From positions 782,001-846,000 of the forward strand of contig JARHVA010003528.1 in NCBI GenBank assembly GCA_037957365.1: a stretch of DNA of 64,000 nucleotides, in the 5' to 3' direction. The notes under the pieces were generated by a model. It did no database searches. It was given only the letters and a program-made list of their open reading frames with translations, and was not told where the DNA came from. Position 1 is the stretch's first letter; the number at the start of each line of letters is the position of its first letter. Of this stretch, positions 51,740 through 62,178 are shown one piece after another. The translations under genes were made by a program, and so were the position numbers. Origin of the DNA: Torreya grandis. Lineage: Eukaryota > Streptophyta > Pinopsida > Cupressales > Taxaceae.

Positions 51740-54700
51740 TATTGGACGTAGTCATGGTTATATGTTAAAAATACCTTGACAAATTGTGGGCTCTAGATAG
51801 ATATTGTGAGAAGAAAAAAATATATGATCACTACCAGTTCATGCATGTCTAATGTTATACCAAGTATATGGTAAATATCTTTGAGGATGTCTATCCTCAG
51901 GTTTGGCAAGCTATTCATGGCTCACCCATGCCACAAATTAGAAAAAATATTGTGAAGAAATTGGATGGGAAAGGGGATTATTTCCTATACCCAAATTTCA
52001 CTATCATCATGGTGTGGGGAAACAAAGTTGCCCCCTATGTCTTCCAAGATTTGTACCAGATAAACTGGCTGAATAAGAAATCACCTTCTAATTATGGAAA
52101 AGTATAAAAAAATATTTATCAAGGAAAAAAAAGGCCTTGTAATTTATTCATTTCATAAATATTGGTAGGATGGTGTATATAATGAGGAAGCATCTCGAGG
52201 AGGTATGCAAAAAACATAGGAGTTATCCATTACCTATACTTGCACATAGAGACTGGGATCCACATGGGCTAATCCAAAAACACATTCATGGATTCAAAAT
52301 CATAAATAGTCATGAGCCTTATGATTATGATTTATTATTTTTAAATTCTAAGTCTAATGAGGAGATATTGGAATAGGCATAGATTATTGGGATATAAGAA
52401 GATCATTTGCGAATGATCTAGGATGATCCTTCTATTTTTACTAGAGAGTTGGATAGTAAAAAGGCACTCTATAAAGGGTGGTAACATTTAGATTTTTCAA
52501 AAAGATAGTCCAAGGAGAAATCCAAAGACTAAGATGATTCCTTCATCAAGGACTTCCTTTGAATTTAAAGATGAAAATAGTGAAGATGGAGTTTGACCTA
52601 CCCAAGCCTAGTTCAACTAGGGGAGGACAAGCATTGGACCCCATAAACCTTGACTCTAATGAGGAAGAGAGAATATAATACATGCTTGATATAGGTTCTA
52701 GAAAAGTGTCTCATATTATGCCCCAAATACACACTAATACATCCATTGGCATAACAACTTTAGAATTAGTATCATCATCACCTTAGGACTCCCCCACATA
52801 AGGACCACCTTGGTCTACAAGAAGAAGCCTAAGACTCTTACAGGCAATTTTATAGTGGAGGAATCTTAGAGTTTTAATACTCAACCTCTACATTTAAAAC
52901 CATCTAGGGGAGATGTAGAGATCCTCAAAGATACTAAAAATGATTCAGATGAGGAAGCCAAGTTGGAGATAGCCAAGGCTATGAGTCTCTAAGCAGGGCT
53001 TATGGAGCTTACTCTTCTAGGTACTCAATCTTTCATCAGTTTTCCTTTATATTATGTACCTATCTTTGGCTAGGTTACCTATATGGAAGTTCCCACATCT
53101 ATCCCCTCCACTTCCACTACTACCATTGATCCCTTTGTCTCTATTTTGATCCCATTCACCACATAAACCCATTCTATTCCTACTTGCACCTCCACTATTA
53201 GAGTCCTCAAGAAAAATAAAATATCCAAGAAGGTGTAGAATGCATTAGCCACCTTATAGTTATATATCCAATCCAATAAAATCAACCTTCCACTACAATA
53301 TACCAATTACATAGAGGATACCATAGTGATAAGAACTAGTAAGGGAAGGAAGACTAAGCCCCAAGTAATCATGATCCATCCACTTCCCTAGTTTAGATGA
53401 GTGGATTGGTCCAAAATCATATGGCCTTCATTATCTAGTGTTTTGACCAAATCCCATAATAAATAATAAAGATATCAACAAAAGCTATAGGAAGATGTTG
53501 TTTTCACAACCTACAATGCATCCTAATTAGATATTCCTCCATGAGTAGTGGATTTGATGAGTAAGGCTTCTCAATTACCAAACTTTAAGATTACTGAGCT
53601 TCTATCTATTTATAATTTGTTTGATCCTCTAATAAATAGTATTTAAAGGGTTTATAAGAGGAATTTATAATATGAGAAAGGCACCTATATCATCCTTGAA
53701 GAAAGGAAAGAAGTGTTCTCCCTCACCAAGAGGTGGAATAGACAACCAAGATAATCTTTATATAAGGAAAATCTAGTAGACCTAGCTCAAGCACACAAGG
53801 ATTGCATATTTTTAATCCATGATGGCATAAATTTATCTTGATAGGATCTTCAGGTATAAGTGCACACATTAGAGGCTAAAGTGGATAAACTCAATGAAAA
53901 GGCCAAGATAGTGCATATTTTTATTGGTATAGAAGATAAAGTTCAGGAGGTAGTTTCAAGATGTTATAACTCCTTAGAGGCCATGGAGTTTATGAGGGTC
54001 GAGATGGCCCCTCATATGATCCAATCCAATCAATTATTCAAATCTTTGAGAGATAATAATATGAAACTAAAGATGCTATTTTTCTATATGAGCAACTCTC
54101 TCAATAGTCACCTCTACCTAATGACTAAGCTAGAGGCATCCAATGCCTTAAATCTAGTAGTCATTTGGTAGGAGGAGTGAAATATTAGTTGTATAATGAT
54201 AGGGATTTATTCCCTTGATATCAGGCAAATGAGGGTTATATTATTCAAATTTTTCATGAGTTAGTTATCCAAAGTTAAAGACTCCATGGATAACTTGATT
54301 ATTGATCAACTTTGACAAGCTTATCCAAGAAGTGGCTAATGAGTTTAAGTAGAGATTGCAAGGTTTTAAAATTGAGAAAATAGAGTTAGAATTAATAAAG
54401 GATTGGAATTTTTTTACTAAAGTACAAATATTCAAAATTAAATTTCAAATAACCAAGGACAAGCACACAAATATCCTTGGACAGACTAAATGAATTCATC
54501 AACCATCACTGCTAAATTTAGACATTATTCAAAAGTAGAATTAAGAAATGAAAAAGGTCTATGTGGATAATGAATCAAAGAATAATTAGGATTCTATTGG
54601 TGTGACTACATCTTCAACTACCACTTCAAATTCTACACCAACTACGGTGCATGTAGCACTCCAAATGAGTAAGACTTGATAGTTGGAATCTTATGCATGT
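51740..54700 (+). pseudogene. Accessory ORF of element E, upstream of gag
   Basis: This plus-strand broken frame lies well ahead of gag. The N-terminal part is open at 51868-52107 (MVNIFEDVYPQVWQAIHGS, KKLDGKGDYFLYPNFTII). A frameshifted segment 52170-52376 follows (MVYIMRKHLEEVCKKH, PYDYDLLFLNSKSNEE). Then come acidic stretches near 52900-53000, a Ser/Thr/Pro-rich linker near 53090-53200 (VPTSIPSTSTTTI), and a helical tail open at 53860-54171 (LEAKVDKLNEKAKIVHIF, MVQ-free heptads such as FMRVEMAPHMIQSNQLFKSL). The tail ends in a Ser/Thr-rich part near 54600. It is similar in layout to the ORF inside element B's LTRs. The family is unrecognised, and no membrane segment is visible. Confidence 0.55.
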
Positions 54701-54917
54701 ATAATTTTGTAATAGTGAATGTAATTATATTATCCTTGTATTTTGAGTGGATAATTGTAAAATTTACTTTATATTTTTTTACATGCATACATTGCATAAT
54801 TTTAGAAAAGTCACTTTATTTTTAATTTATATGGTTTTAGACTGTAGTTATAACTAGATGTTCTTACTGACACTTGTATCTACTTTGCATGATCTTGGAG
54901 GATGAGGTGACCGCTTC

Positions 54918-54920
<3 letters not shown>

Positions 54921-54998
<78 letters not shown>

Positions 54999-55042
54999 CA
55001 TATACATATATATCTGTGTGTGTGTGTGTGTGTGTGTGTGTG
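54921..55042. repeat. Compound (TG)n microsatellite with TA-rich interruption
   Basis: (TG)35 lies at 54921-54990, then alternating TA/CA bases at 54991-55014, then (TG)14 at 55015-55042. Open frames across it on both strands are repeat artefacts. Confidence 0.95.
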
Positions 55043-55169
55043 ATTGTAACCAGCTTATTTTTTTGTTAGAATATTGTAGAATATAGATCAAAAAATAATT
55101 TTATTCATCAACAAAGTATTTTGAGTATTTTATTTTCAATTATGTGTAATTAGTTATTTTAGATTAAGG

Positions 55170-55515
55170 TAAAATTAGGTTTTTAAGGGACCCTAAAACC
55201 CTTTAACAGAATCAAGAAAGATAAATCATTAATGACCTCCAGGAAAAGCATTCCTAGAACCTGCTTAAAAGCAGCATCATAATCAGGTTTTACAAGGACC
55301 TAAAACCACAACCATATTCCAATAAAAGTTCCCAAGTTTTACAAGGACCTAAAACCTCAATGTAGGTTTTGAAGGGACCTTGAAACCCTAAATAGAATTA
55401 AGAAAGATAAAACATTAACAACCACCAAGACCAATAGTCCTAAAACCTACTAAATAGTAACATAAAACTAGGTTTTACAAGGACCTAAAACCATAATGAT
55501 GTTATAAAATAAAGA
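55170..55515. repeat. Duplicated block with palindromic GGTTTTA/TAAAACC units
   Basis: Two related blocks (about 55170-55327 and 55361-55515) share an AGAATTAAGAAAGATAAA-type core, each flanked by copies of the near-palindrome GGTTTTACAAGGACCTAAAACC. Three good copies of it are near 55291, 55335 and 55472. The variants with AAGGGACC at 55172 and 55362 start the two blocks. Confidence 0.8.
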
Positions 55516-56040
55516 TCCACCATGCCCTTAAAACCCTAAAAATGCACTACCCATAGCCCTAGCATCCTTAAAATTGTATCTCTATTCATCCCAATCAGAG
55601 ATCCCTCATAATGCTGTCAACAACCGTGGCGACCTCCATGAGCACCCTGTGTGGCTCCCCATGGCATCCGATGATGAGATACATGCAAAACTTAGCTAGA
55701 TCCTAGCCTTGCTCCCTATAGTGGCCTCCATGAACTCCCTATTTCACTCCCCTATAGGGGTTTCCCCCATCCATTCACTATTTCCTTCACAAACCAGATC
55801 AGGATGGCAGTCTAACTCGGGCTGGAAATCCCGTTCAGGTTCCATTCGCAATACGAAATTTTGAAGCAAAAATAATGTTACAAAAATCTAAATAAAAAAT
55901 AAAGTTCCATGAAAAAATAGATCTCACATTATAGTAACCTTGTGATGGTGCCCTATACCCTACACCTTGTGGTGGCATCCTACGCCCTGTGGCCTATGCC
56001 TTGTGGCCTACGCCCTTGGATTTTCGGCCTAAACCAATTG
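55516..56040. other. GC- and CpG-richer island between accessory ORF and gag of element E
   Basis: This stretch retains several CpG sites (ACCGTGGCGACC, CATCCGATG, ACTCGGGC, TCCCGTTC, TTCGCAATACGAAA) and is visibly less AT-rich than its surroundings. It shows no open frame with a recognisable domain. A short tandem repeat of 14 bp (CTACGCCCTGTGGC) lies at 55980-56019. TGGCGACCTCCATG at 55627 resembles the start of a tRNA-Arg primer site but is broken by an extra base. It may be LTR promoter/leader sequence or a younger insertion. Confidence 0.45.
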
Positions 56041-56509
56041 TGTAATTAGTTGTTATATCATGGTTATATGTTTCAATAATATTTAGTGTGCTATATTTGT
56101 AAATAGATTATTGATTTTTTTATTGATATACCAATCCTATATGTGTAATGTCTATTGAAATATTAGTAAATATATTGATTAATTTAGTCAAGTTTATTGA
56201 ACATATTTATGAATGTGTATTTGTTCTTTCTTTGTTGTAGTTTTCTATGTGTGTGAAATATCTACCTTATATAATTCATTCACCTAAGCCATAATATCCT
56301 AATTAAGGGTGTGTAATAGCTTCCTAAAAGGATAAACCTTCATATAAGGCTTGTCAATTATTTTCATCCATTTTTCCCTAGACTTCCTAACCATGTTTGA
56401 CTATATATGTATGATTTCTGCTAGCAACAAGCATAAGTTTTAAGAAGTATAGGTTTGTTCAGGAATTAACTAGGGAAGTGATTCCAAAAAATCATGAAGC
56501 CTTCTTTCT
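56041..56509 (+). other. Probable end of 5' LTR and leader of element E
   Basis: AT-rich, with no coding visible. TATGATTTCTGCTAGCAACAAG-like sequence near 56408-56429 is a weak candidate for a decayed tRNA-Arg primer site (13 of 22 positions against the Ogre-type consensus as I remember it). If it is real, the 5' LTR of E is about 7.3 kb and contains the accessory ORF. Confidence 0.3.
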
Positions 56510-58290
56510 ACCCTAACTTACCCTCCTTTTTTAGTTTGTTATCAAGACCTACCCACTTTATATTAGAAACCATCCACCCATATAACTCACATAGAAGATT
56601 TACTCTATTTGAAGGCCACACCTCTGTCTAAAAAACCTTATAAAAAACTTATATACAATGCCCCTATTCCATCAACAAGTCAAAATATATTGCATACCTA
56701 CAACTCATGCCCTGGAGTGGATTTCACCTCTATTGAGATCTTAAAACCTTAGAGGCTACCTCATTTGACTGTAGTGTGCATAAAACCCACATCAATAGTA
56801 CTCTAATGGAACTAGAAGGAGGGCCTTTAACCCATGATAATAGAGGTTATTATTCTCATAGATTTGTACTTGAGTCACCTAGGAGAGTGACCAGATCTAA
56901 TTCTTGAGATGGTTTATTAGTGTCACCCTTGATAAATCATAAGAAGCCCTAGAAATGTGCCAATAACCTTAGTTCATAACAATCCATCACCTCCATGAGG
57001 GAACTCTTTACCTATTAATCAGCTAATTGCTCATAAATAACCCTAGTTAGTTATATCTACCATTTCCATCCCAAGTGATGTGCATGATTTACCCTAGAAT
57101 CCTACAAATTATCTACCATCTTTTTCTCCTTCAAGACTAAGGACTGTAGAAGAGAATATCAAATCTATTAAAACTAATTTATGATTAATGAATGTAGTTG
57201 ATGAATATGTTTCATGTAAATTATTACCTTTTACCTTAATAGATGTTTTTTATGATTGGTACTTAAATTTAATAGAAAAATCCATCACCAATTAGGAGGA
57301 ATATTAAATGGATTTTCTTGTATAATTTTGATAGGTCACCAATCCTTGATTGGTATATCAATACTTCACCAGTATGAGGAGGGAGCCTAATGAGCCCATC
57401 TATGCTTTCAATGCAAGATGGTAGAAAATGTACAATTAGTTGACCCTAAGGTATAAACCAAAACTAGTATTAGCATTAGAGATGTATAAGAATACCTTGG
57501 ACCCTATCACCACTATGTTCTTGATAAGAATAACTACTACTAATACTTTGGCATTAGCATTAAAAGAGCATATTAGAATTGATAGGCAACTGAACCCATA
57601 GACATTTGGGGAACCTAACATTAATAATGGATTTCTAGTGATTAATTTGATACCACACATAAATTATAATGGTCTAGCATATAATAAGAATCAATTGTAC
57701 ACATTGTCTCTACTGACACAAATAATGCAATTGAATTTTGGCTACTTGAGCAATCATGTGATAGGAAACAATTATCAATAGAACTAGCACATAGTTGTAC
57801 TCCCCATGGCTATTCTATAAGGTATGAATTTCATAAAAGCCAAATTAGATTCTATTCAAAATATGGTCCAAAAGTTAAGCAATGAATTATTGAATATGTA
57901 ATGAAAGATGGGAAATGCTAATGACCTAACTGGAATCTAGAACATTGTATTCTAGAGATATAAAAAACCATTTAATAGGCCTACAAATAATATGGAGAAG
58001 CCTATCAATCTCCCCAAAATCAACATGGTTGAAACAAATCTTCCCAATTTGTGTAAAATACATAATACACCCCAACATGGTGAGCTCAATTATGTTGAGT
58101 TTTATATAGCATTTGAGATCTTTCAAAGGGAGGTAACTAGGAAGGATGAAATCAATAATCCACTAGAATCCTATCAAGATCCTAGATTTTTTAGCATAGC
58201 CATGTTCTTCAAAACTCATGAGTTCCCCTTCTTAGGTGAAGATGGCAATGAAGTAGAGGATAATATGGATGAATTTGATGATTTCTAGTA
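56510..58290 (+). pseudogene. Gag of element E
   Basis: The N-terminal region is readable from about 56510 (YKKLIYNAPIPSTSQN, MELEGGPLTHDNRGYYSHRF). The capsid part follows with VSCKLLPFTLIDVFYDWYLN near 57200. From about 57375 it continues SMRREPNEPIYAFNARWQKM and LRYKPKLVLALEMYKNTLDP, the F(N)-RW pattern of Tat gag. The C-terminal segment at 57992-58288 is open and acidic at its end (EDGNEVEDNMDEFDDF). No zinc knuckle was found. Internal stops fall mostly at Gln/Trp codons. Confidence 0.75.
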
Positions 58291-58659
58291 ATTCCATATA
58301 AGTACATACAAATTGAGGAATAAACATCCACTTACCACCTTGAATCCTCCCAATACCATGAAAATTCATCCAAATCCCAAAGTAGACAACAATACACCCC
58401 CTTTAAAGGGAAATGATTAGCTAACAAGTAAGGAATAATCGAGTAAAGGAGGATACAACATTGTGAAAGATATGAAAAAAATTAAGGTGAATATAACTCT
58501 TCATGTGTTAGCCTAGATTACTAAATAAAAAGAGTTGTTGTGGAAGTCTATTACTATAAAGGTCCCTATGGAAAAAACTAGAGTCACTATGAAAAAAGTA
58601 AAATTAACTAATGCCAATATCATTTACAAGTGCAAGATCGAAGTGCCACCATTTATATT
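58291..58659 (+). pseudogene. Gag-protease linker of element E
   Basis: Coding-like, Asn/Lys/Pro-rich (NPKVDNNTPPLKGND, then ITIKVPMEKTRVTMKKVKL) without a recognisable domain. It connects gag to the protease in the same general frame. Confidence 0.4.
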
Positions 58660-58940
58660 GAGTATCATAGCATTTGGTAGTTGATGCTAGTGTATCTGTA
58701 ATTGTCATGCCTACCTCTATATTTAAGAATCTTGGTCTCACTCTAAGTCCTTCAAAAAGATCAATCTCTTAATTAGATAAAATTTTGGTACCAGTAGTCA
58801 GAGAATTAAATAATGTATGTATTCAAGTAACATTTAAACCAAGAGTCCAGATGACCATGAATATTTTGGTAGTGAACATACTAAAAGGCTATGGATTATT
58901 ACTGAGTAGAGACTAGTCAAAAGCACTCAATGGATATCTT
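58660..58940 (+). pseudogene. Aspartic protease of element E, degenerate
   Basis: VVDASVSVIVMPTSIFKNLG near 58680 stands where D(S/T/G)GASVNVMP is expected, so the Asp remains but the Gly is lost. The domain ends with ILKGYGLLLSRDW (W as stop), matching the GMLLSR-W end of Tat proteases. A linker similar to element B's follows. Confidence 0.7.
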
Positions 58941-59144
58941 TCCATAAACTTTTCTCATATCTAGATATCATGGAGTGGATTTTTGAACTAGATCAAAATT
59001 GATATAGAACCAAGAATGAAATATCCCGTCATGAAATATAATTTCAAAAATTAAAAGGTAAAGTATGAATCTCCTTCCATTGGTATTTATACTTTTACCA
59101 CTTAGAATCTATCACAAAGTCTAGAGCTTGAAGGTTTGAATCAG

Positions 59145-59530
59145 CTATGGACTATGCATTTTGATGGATTCAAGTCCAAGAAAATATTGAGAGTAAGAAT
59201 TGAGATGATTGATCCTCAAGGTAATAATTTCTTGGTATATTATAGATTTCAATTTCTATGTACTAACAATAGAGCAGAGTACCAAGCTCCAATTCTAGGA
59301 CTATAGTTTGCACTAAACAACAATGTAAAAAAAATAAAAATATTTGGTGACTTAGAGTTGGTAGTTCATTAGGTAAGAAACAAATATCAATGTAAAATAT
59401 CTTATCTAATGATATATACTCATAGAACATGAGATTTAATCTAAAGATTTGAAGCTTTTAACATAGTATCACTCCTAAGAGAGTAAAATCAAGCCACTAA
59501 TTCACTAGCTATTGTTGTTGCCAATCTTAA
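59145..59530 (+). pseudogene. Archaeal-type RNase H (aRNH) of element E, upstream of RT
   Basis: The order of motifs is LWTMHFDGFKSKK (first Asp near 59163), NNRAEYQAPILGL (Glu near 59275), IFGDLELVVH (Asp near 59349) and ATNSLAIVVANL (near 59500, where the usual fourth Asp is replaced). Three of four catalytic acids are kept. As in element A, the domain lies between protease and RT. Confidence 0.8.
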
Positions 59531-60560
59531 CCTGTTACATGATTCTAAGGTAAAGAGATTTTCTATTGAATTGGTTCCTTATCCCTCTATTCTAGATAAT
59601 GTAGAAATTTTTTAGGTCTTCGATGATGATCAATAGATTATTAAATTCTTAACTAATTTAGGGGATTTCAAGTCCCAAATCATTGATGATAAGGACATTA
59701 ACCACTTCTGTCAAGAATAAATGATAAAGAGGGAATTTTATAGATCAAGGAAAATTAAATTCCATCCAACTTAGTCTCCTTAGAAAGACCATTTGACTTA
59801 GACCCTCATGCATAATAACTCAGGAAGCCCAAGGTTGATGAATCAAAATCTAGGAGGGAAAATATAGGAGATGATCATAACCCATGTTATATGAATAGTG
59901 GGCTCAACTTTGTTATGGAGGAAAGACACGAAGTCAAGGATTTGATTGCTTAGTATAAAGATGGTATCACCTGGATGTATGAAGACTTAAAGGTGTATGA
60001 CCTGCATGTCATCACTCACATAATTCCCCTAAATCAAGACCATAAACCATTTAGATAGAGGCAAAGGCTAGTAAATCCTATTTTGGAGCCTCTTATTCAT
60101 AAATAAGTGGAGAAGTTATTAAATTCCAAAATCATCTTCCCAATCTAACATTCTACCTAGGTGGCCAACTTGGTCCTAGTTATAAATAATAATGGTGAGA
60201 TCAGATTATGTGTAGACTTCAAAAATTTTAACAAGGCTTTTGAAAAATATAATTATCCTCTACCTTATCTAGATGAGATAATACAAATAGTGAATGGTTC
60301 TAAAATGATGTCCTTTTTGGATGGATTTTAAGGCTCTAATAAAGTACTAGTTTAATATGAGGATATAATGAAAATGATGTTTACTAAGAAATGGGGTACT
60401 TATGTAGATAAAAGGATGCCATTTGGCCTAATCAATGTAGGAGATACCTTTCAATGCACCATGGATCATGCCTTTAGAGGACAAATAGGAACATTCATAA
60501 TTATCTAAATGGGTGATCTTACAATATTTTTGAAGAGTATAAAATATCACATAAGGCACC
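59531..60560 (+). pseudogene. Reverse transcriptase of element E, truncated
   Basis: After a linker (FDDDQQIIKFLTNLGDFKSQ-like, 59600) comes EERHEVKDLIAQYKDGITWMYEDL near 59910. RT proper follows with LEPLIHK-VEKLLNSKIIFPI, GEIRLCVDFKNFNKAFEKYNY, MSFLDGF and MPFGLINVGDTFQCTMDHAF. The active site reads (stop)MGDLTIFLKS near 60510, so the first catalytic Asp of Y-DD is lost. Coding then jumps straight to the integrase C-terminus, so the rest of RT, the gypsy RNase H and the integrase core are deleted. Confidence 0.85.
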
Positions 60561-60945
60561 CACTTATCAATTCATATAAGACTACAAGGAACTAAATGAC
60601 AAAGTAAAATCAATATTGCTTGATATAATAGAAATGGAGGACCCGAGGACTAAATCCTTGCAGACATTTAACACACACCAGGATGTAGTCAAAAGAGGGA
60701 AAGTCAAAGCATTCAATATTTTAGACTTGGTGCTACTATGGGATAAAGCCCATGAAAATTAAGGATAACATGATAAGTTTTTCCCACTATGGATTGGACC
60801 CTATCAGCTTTCAAAGATCATGGGCAATAATGCATTTTGTCTGGAAGACCTCCAAGGTAATGATCTTACATATCCAATCAATGGACAAATCCTAAAGCAT
60901 TACTTTAGGGTTATTTCATTTGAATATATTACTAATTAAGAGGAT
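60561..60945 (+). pseudogene. Integrase C-terminus of element E
   Basis: KELNDKVKSILLDIIEMEDP-like sequence leads into KVKAFNILDLVLLWDKAHEN and the closing block FPLWIGPYQLSKIMGNNAFCL, then PINGQILKHYFR. This is the typical end of Tat integrase. The catalytic core (D,D,E) is absent because of the deletion at about 60560. Confidence 0.8.
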
Positions 60946-60967
60946 TCAAATAAGTTTACACATAGGA

Positions 60968-61265
60968 CTAGAGTAGATTTCCATGTTTTCTAGTTTAGTT
61001 TTTTATGTTTTTTAGTTTTTTGGGATTTTTAGATAAATCTTTCCTACTTTTAGTATTTTGTTTTAGATTTTAGTGATTTCTAGAGTAGATCTACATACTT
61101 TATGGTTTAGTTTCTTGATTTATATTTTAGTTTTCAATGTTTCTTAATTATTTTGGGCTTCCTAGATTAATCTTTCCTACTTTCAGTAGTTTGTTTTCTT
61201 AGATTAGATTTCAGTGATCTCTAGAGTAGTTTCTTGCTTTCCAATTTAGTTGTTCTTTATTTTAT
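60968..61265 (+). repeat. Imperfect tandem repeat after pol of element E
   Basis: About 2.3 units start with CTAGAGTAG at 60968, 61080 and 61221. They share TCTTTCCTACTTT-AGTA-TTTGTTTT and a GATTT(T/C)AGTGAT block. Units are about 112 and 141 bp, differing by small insertions. Confidence 0.75.
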
Positions 61266-62178
61266 TTGATGTTTGGAGTTGTGTTTTCTCTAGTTATTAC
61301 TAATATAAAATACAAAAACAACTGAGTTTATGACTTGTAAAAAAGGGGAACAAAAAAATCTTGACACATTGGGGACTAGTTCACAAATTGGGTGTATTTC
61401 TATATTTTTGAGTCTTTAGGATGAAAGAAGGTAATCAAAGGATTATTCTAAATTAATGTCACAATTAAATATTTTTAGTAGGCATGTGGAAGTTTATTTT
61501 GGGTTAATCCACACAAATTTATAATTTTTTCTTATTTTATTGGATCAAATGCACTTATCATATTAAATACTTGCTGAAAATGACAATTTTGGGTATAGAT
61601 TTGGTGTAGGGACATTCTGATAACCATTTGTTTTATAATTATATCAGCTCACTAGGGTTTTATCTTCTCTCTTTTCCATTGATTTGAACATAAAAAAATG
61701 GATATAAAATAACCTAAGTTTAAAAATATCAAAGGAAAATTAAAGATAATTAATATAGCTCACATGGTGAAATAAGGTCAATGCATCACACATCATGGTT
61801 ATAAGAAAATAATGGAAGGAGAAAAAAAGGAGCTTAAGGTATCTCTATTAGGGATATGAAAAATTGTCTGGTATTATATAAATGCCTCATATTACCTTGC
61901 TTTAATGAACTTTAACGGATACTATAATGAAACCTAAAGCCTCATCAAAACCTTTGAAAAACTCATCATAGCAAGGGCTAAATAAACTACATATTTAACA
62001 CACACAAATCCAAGAAATTAGATGTCAAGTATGTTGTGTGAATTAACTTATGAATCTCTTTCATATTTATAATTTAAGTATTCTTTCTATGTCACACTTT
62101 AATATTGATCTAAAGATTACAAAATTGTAGTTCTAGGTTCTTGAATACTCAAGACTATTCCTCCTGTAAGTCACCATT
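61266..62178 (+). other. 3' untranslated region of element E
   Basis: No coding visible. AAAAAAGGGGAA at about 61339-61350 is a polypurine-tract candidate but lies some 830 bp before the LTR start at 62179, so it would be an internal tract. No purine-rich run adjoins the LTR itself. Confidence 0.45.

Noticed and set aside
54864..55091. Open frames on both strands with Thr-His or Cys-Val runs
   Set aside because: They are translations of the TG/CA microsatellite and have no conserved flanks.
55516..56040. GC-richer island as plastid or mitochondrial insert or host exon
   Set aside because: I recognised no organelle gene or open frame, and flanking repeats suggest it belongs to the element or another repeat.
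61339..61350. AAAAAAGGGGAA as the polypurine tract that sets the 3' LTR start of element E
   Set aside because: LTR similarity starts only at 62179, some 830 bp later, so it cannot be the LTR-adjacent tract unless the 5' LTR is truncated.
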